A program made the position numbers and the translations under genes. Under the pieces are notes generated by a model, which saw only the letters and a list, made by a program, of their open reading frames with translations, did not search any database and had not been told where the DNA came from. A DNA stretch of 42,398 nucleotides from Pseudomonadota bacterium (GTDB taxonomy: Bacteria > Pseudomonadota > Gammaproteobacteria > Burkholderiales > Rhodocyclaceae). Of the stretch, positions 42,121 to 42,398 are shown piece by piece; within the stretch, counting starts at the first letter, position 1; each line of letters opens with the position of its first letter. The stretch is from assembly GCA_018262235.1 (NCBI GenBank), contig JAGTRY010000021.1, positions 1 to 42,398 of the forward strand, written 5' to 3'.

Positions 42121-42345
42121 ATGAATGCTGAACGTATCGTCCGTAGCGTTGCCGGGTTTTTCGTCCTGCTGTCACTGGGGCTTGGTGCTGAAGCCAGCCC
42201 GCTTTTCCTCAGTCATGGCTATCTCTGGTTGGCTGTGTTTGTGGGAGCCAACCTGTTTCAGAGCGGCTTTACCGGTTTGTGTCCATTGGCGAACATTCTG
42301 CACAAGCTGGGTATCAAGGATTCGGCAGGTGGTTGCTGCAAATGA
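42121..42345 (+). CDS. YgaP-like DUF2892 inner-membrane protein
   Basis: This 74-residue protein has two hydrophobic segments (about 6-24 and 33-50). The signature MNAERIVRSVAGFFVLLSLGLG and the block FVGANLFQSGFTGLCPLANILHKLGIKD mark it as DUF2892. The same module forms the membrane anchor of the rhodanese YgaP of E. coli, whose gene sits beside the ArsR-type regulator ygaV. Here the anchor stands alone and ends with two adjacent cysteines (GGCCK). It lies 15 bases after the pump gene with AAAGGA upstream, so it belongs to the RND operon. Confidence 0.9.
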   Translation: MNAERIVRSVAGFFVLLSLGLGAEASPLFLSHGYLWLAVFVGANLFQSGFTGLCPLANILHKLGIKDSAGGCCK

Positions 42346-42387
42346 TTGCGGCAACCGGGACTTGTCATGGAAGCACCCACCCCGAGC

Positions 42388-42398
42388 AAAGGAGAGAA
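42388..42398 (+). promoter_or_regulatory. Shine-Dalgarno sequence of a gene starting beyond the window
   Basis: AAAGGAG (42388-42394) lies at the window end, 43 bases after the DUF2892 stop. A start codon would be expected a few bases past the edge, implying that the RND operon continues. A frame from ATG 42367 also stays open to the edge and is an alternative. Confidence 0.5.

Noticed and set aside
1-42398. CRISPR array, insertion sequence, prophage or integrase
   Set aside because: No regularly spaced repeats, terminal inverted repeats with transposase, or phage-type genes were seen. The tRNA region has no adjacent integrase or attachment-site duplication beyond the two full tRNA-Gly genes.

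Overview
This window is a chromosomal segment of a Gram-negative bacterium, most likely a betaproteobacterium of a Rhodocyclales-like type. The evidence is gene order plus protein signatures: rne/rluC, yceD-rpmF-plsX-fab, rpoE-rseABC-mucD-lepA-lepB-rnc-era-recO-pdxJ-acpS-nagZ-uvrC-pgsA, and a DUF4845 gene between lepB and rnc. I cannot name a genus from sequence alone. The content is almost entirely housekeeping. I see no insertion sequence, phage gene, integrase or CRISPR array.

Layout. (1) 1-3023: the end of a cold-shock protein gene, then rne (minus strand) with its own terminator. (2) 3024-6436: a 501-base divergent leader region, then rluC, a HAD phosphatase, a small Rieske protein and a short SppA protease, tightly spaced on the plus strand. 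(3) 6467-7767: an RsmI-like methyltransferase and a YceF/Maf pyrophosphatase on the minus strand. (4) 7853-14612: the fatty-acid cluster yceD-rpmF-plsX-fabH-fabD-fabG-acpP-fabF, ending in a small YgfX-like membrane protein. (5) 14630-16237: nadB on the minus strand. (6) 16387-20425: the envelope-stress operon rpoE-rseA-rseB-rseC-mucD, preceded by a very good match to a sigma-E promoter. (7) 20448-30447: lepA, lepB, DUF4845, rnc, era, recO, pdxJ, acpS, nagZ, uvrC and pgsA, mostly overlapping or a few bases apart. (8) 30458-30879: a tRNA-Gly/tRNA-Cys/tRNA-Gly operon with a strong promoter and a strong terminator. (9) 30891-36000: a phosphodiesterase-like protein, a possible 56-residue protein, a DUF1178 zinc-ribbon protein (minus strand), dusC, a TrmB-like methyltransferase, a YkgJ-type cysteine-cluster protein, a cysteine-less redoxin, and a SlyD-type isomerase with a terminator. 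(10) 36085-42398: a MgtC/DUF4010 membrane protein, then a divergent ArsR regulator facing an RND efflux operon (adaptor, pump, YgaP-like DUF2892 protein). That operon apparently continues past the window, because a Shine-Dalgarno sequence lies at its last bases.

How the genes fit together. Regions 4 to 7 link membrane-lipid synthesis (PlsX, Fab enzymes, ACP, AcpS, PgsA), protein export and quality control (LepB, SppA, MucD, the sigma-E circuit) and RNA metabolism (RNase E, RNase III, Era, RluC, DusC, RsmI-like and TrmB-like enzymes). The best candidates for unfamiliar biology are the ArsR/RND/DUF2892 operon, whose consensus promoter is overlapped by an imperfect palindrome, and the redoxin that has lost both catalytic cysteines next to slyD. 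Also of interest are the DusC/TrmB-like/YkgJ cassette, a 56-codon reading frame with an excellent ribosome-binding site, and a terminator-like hairpin in the lepA leader.
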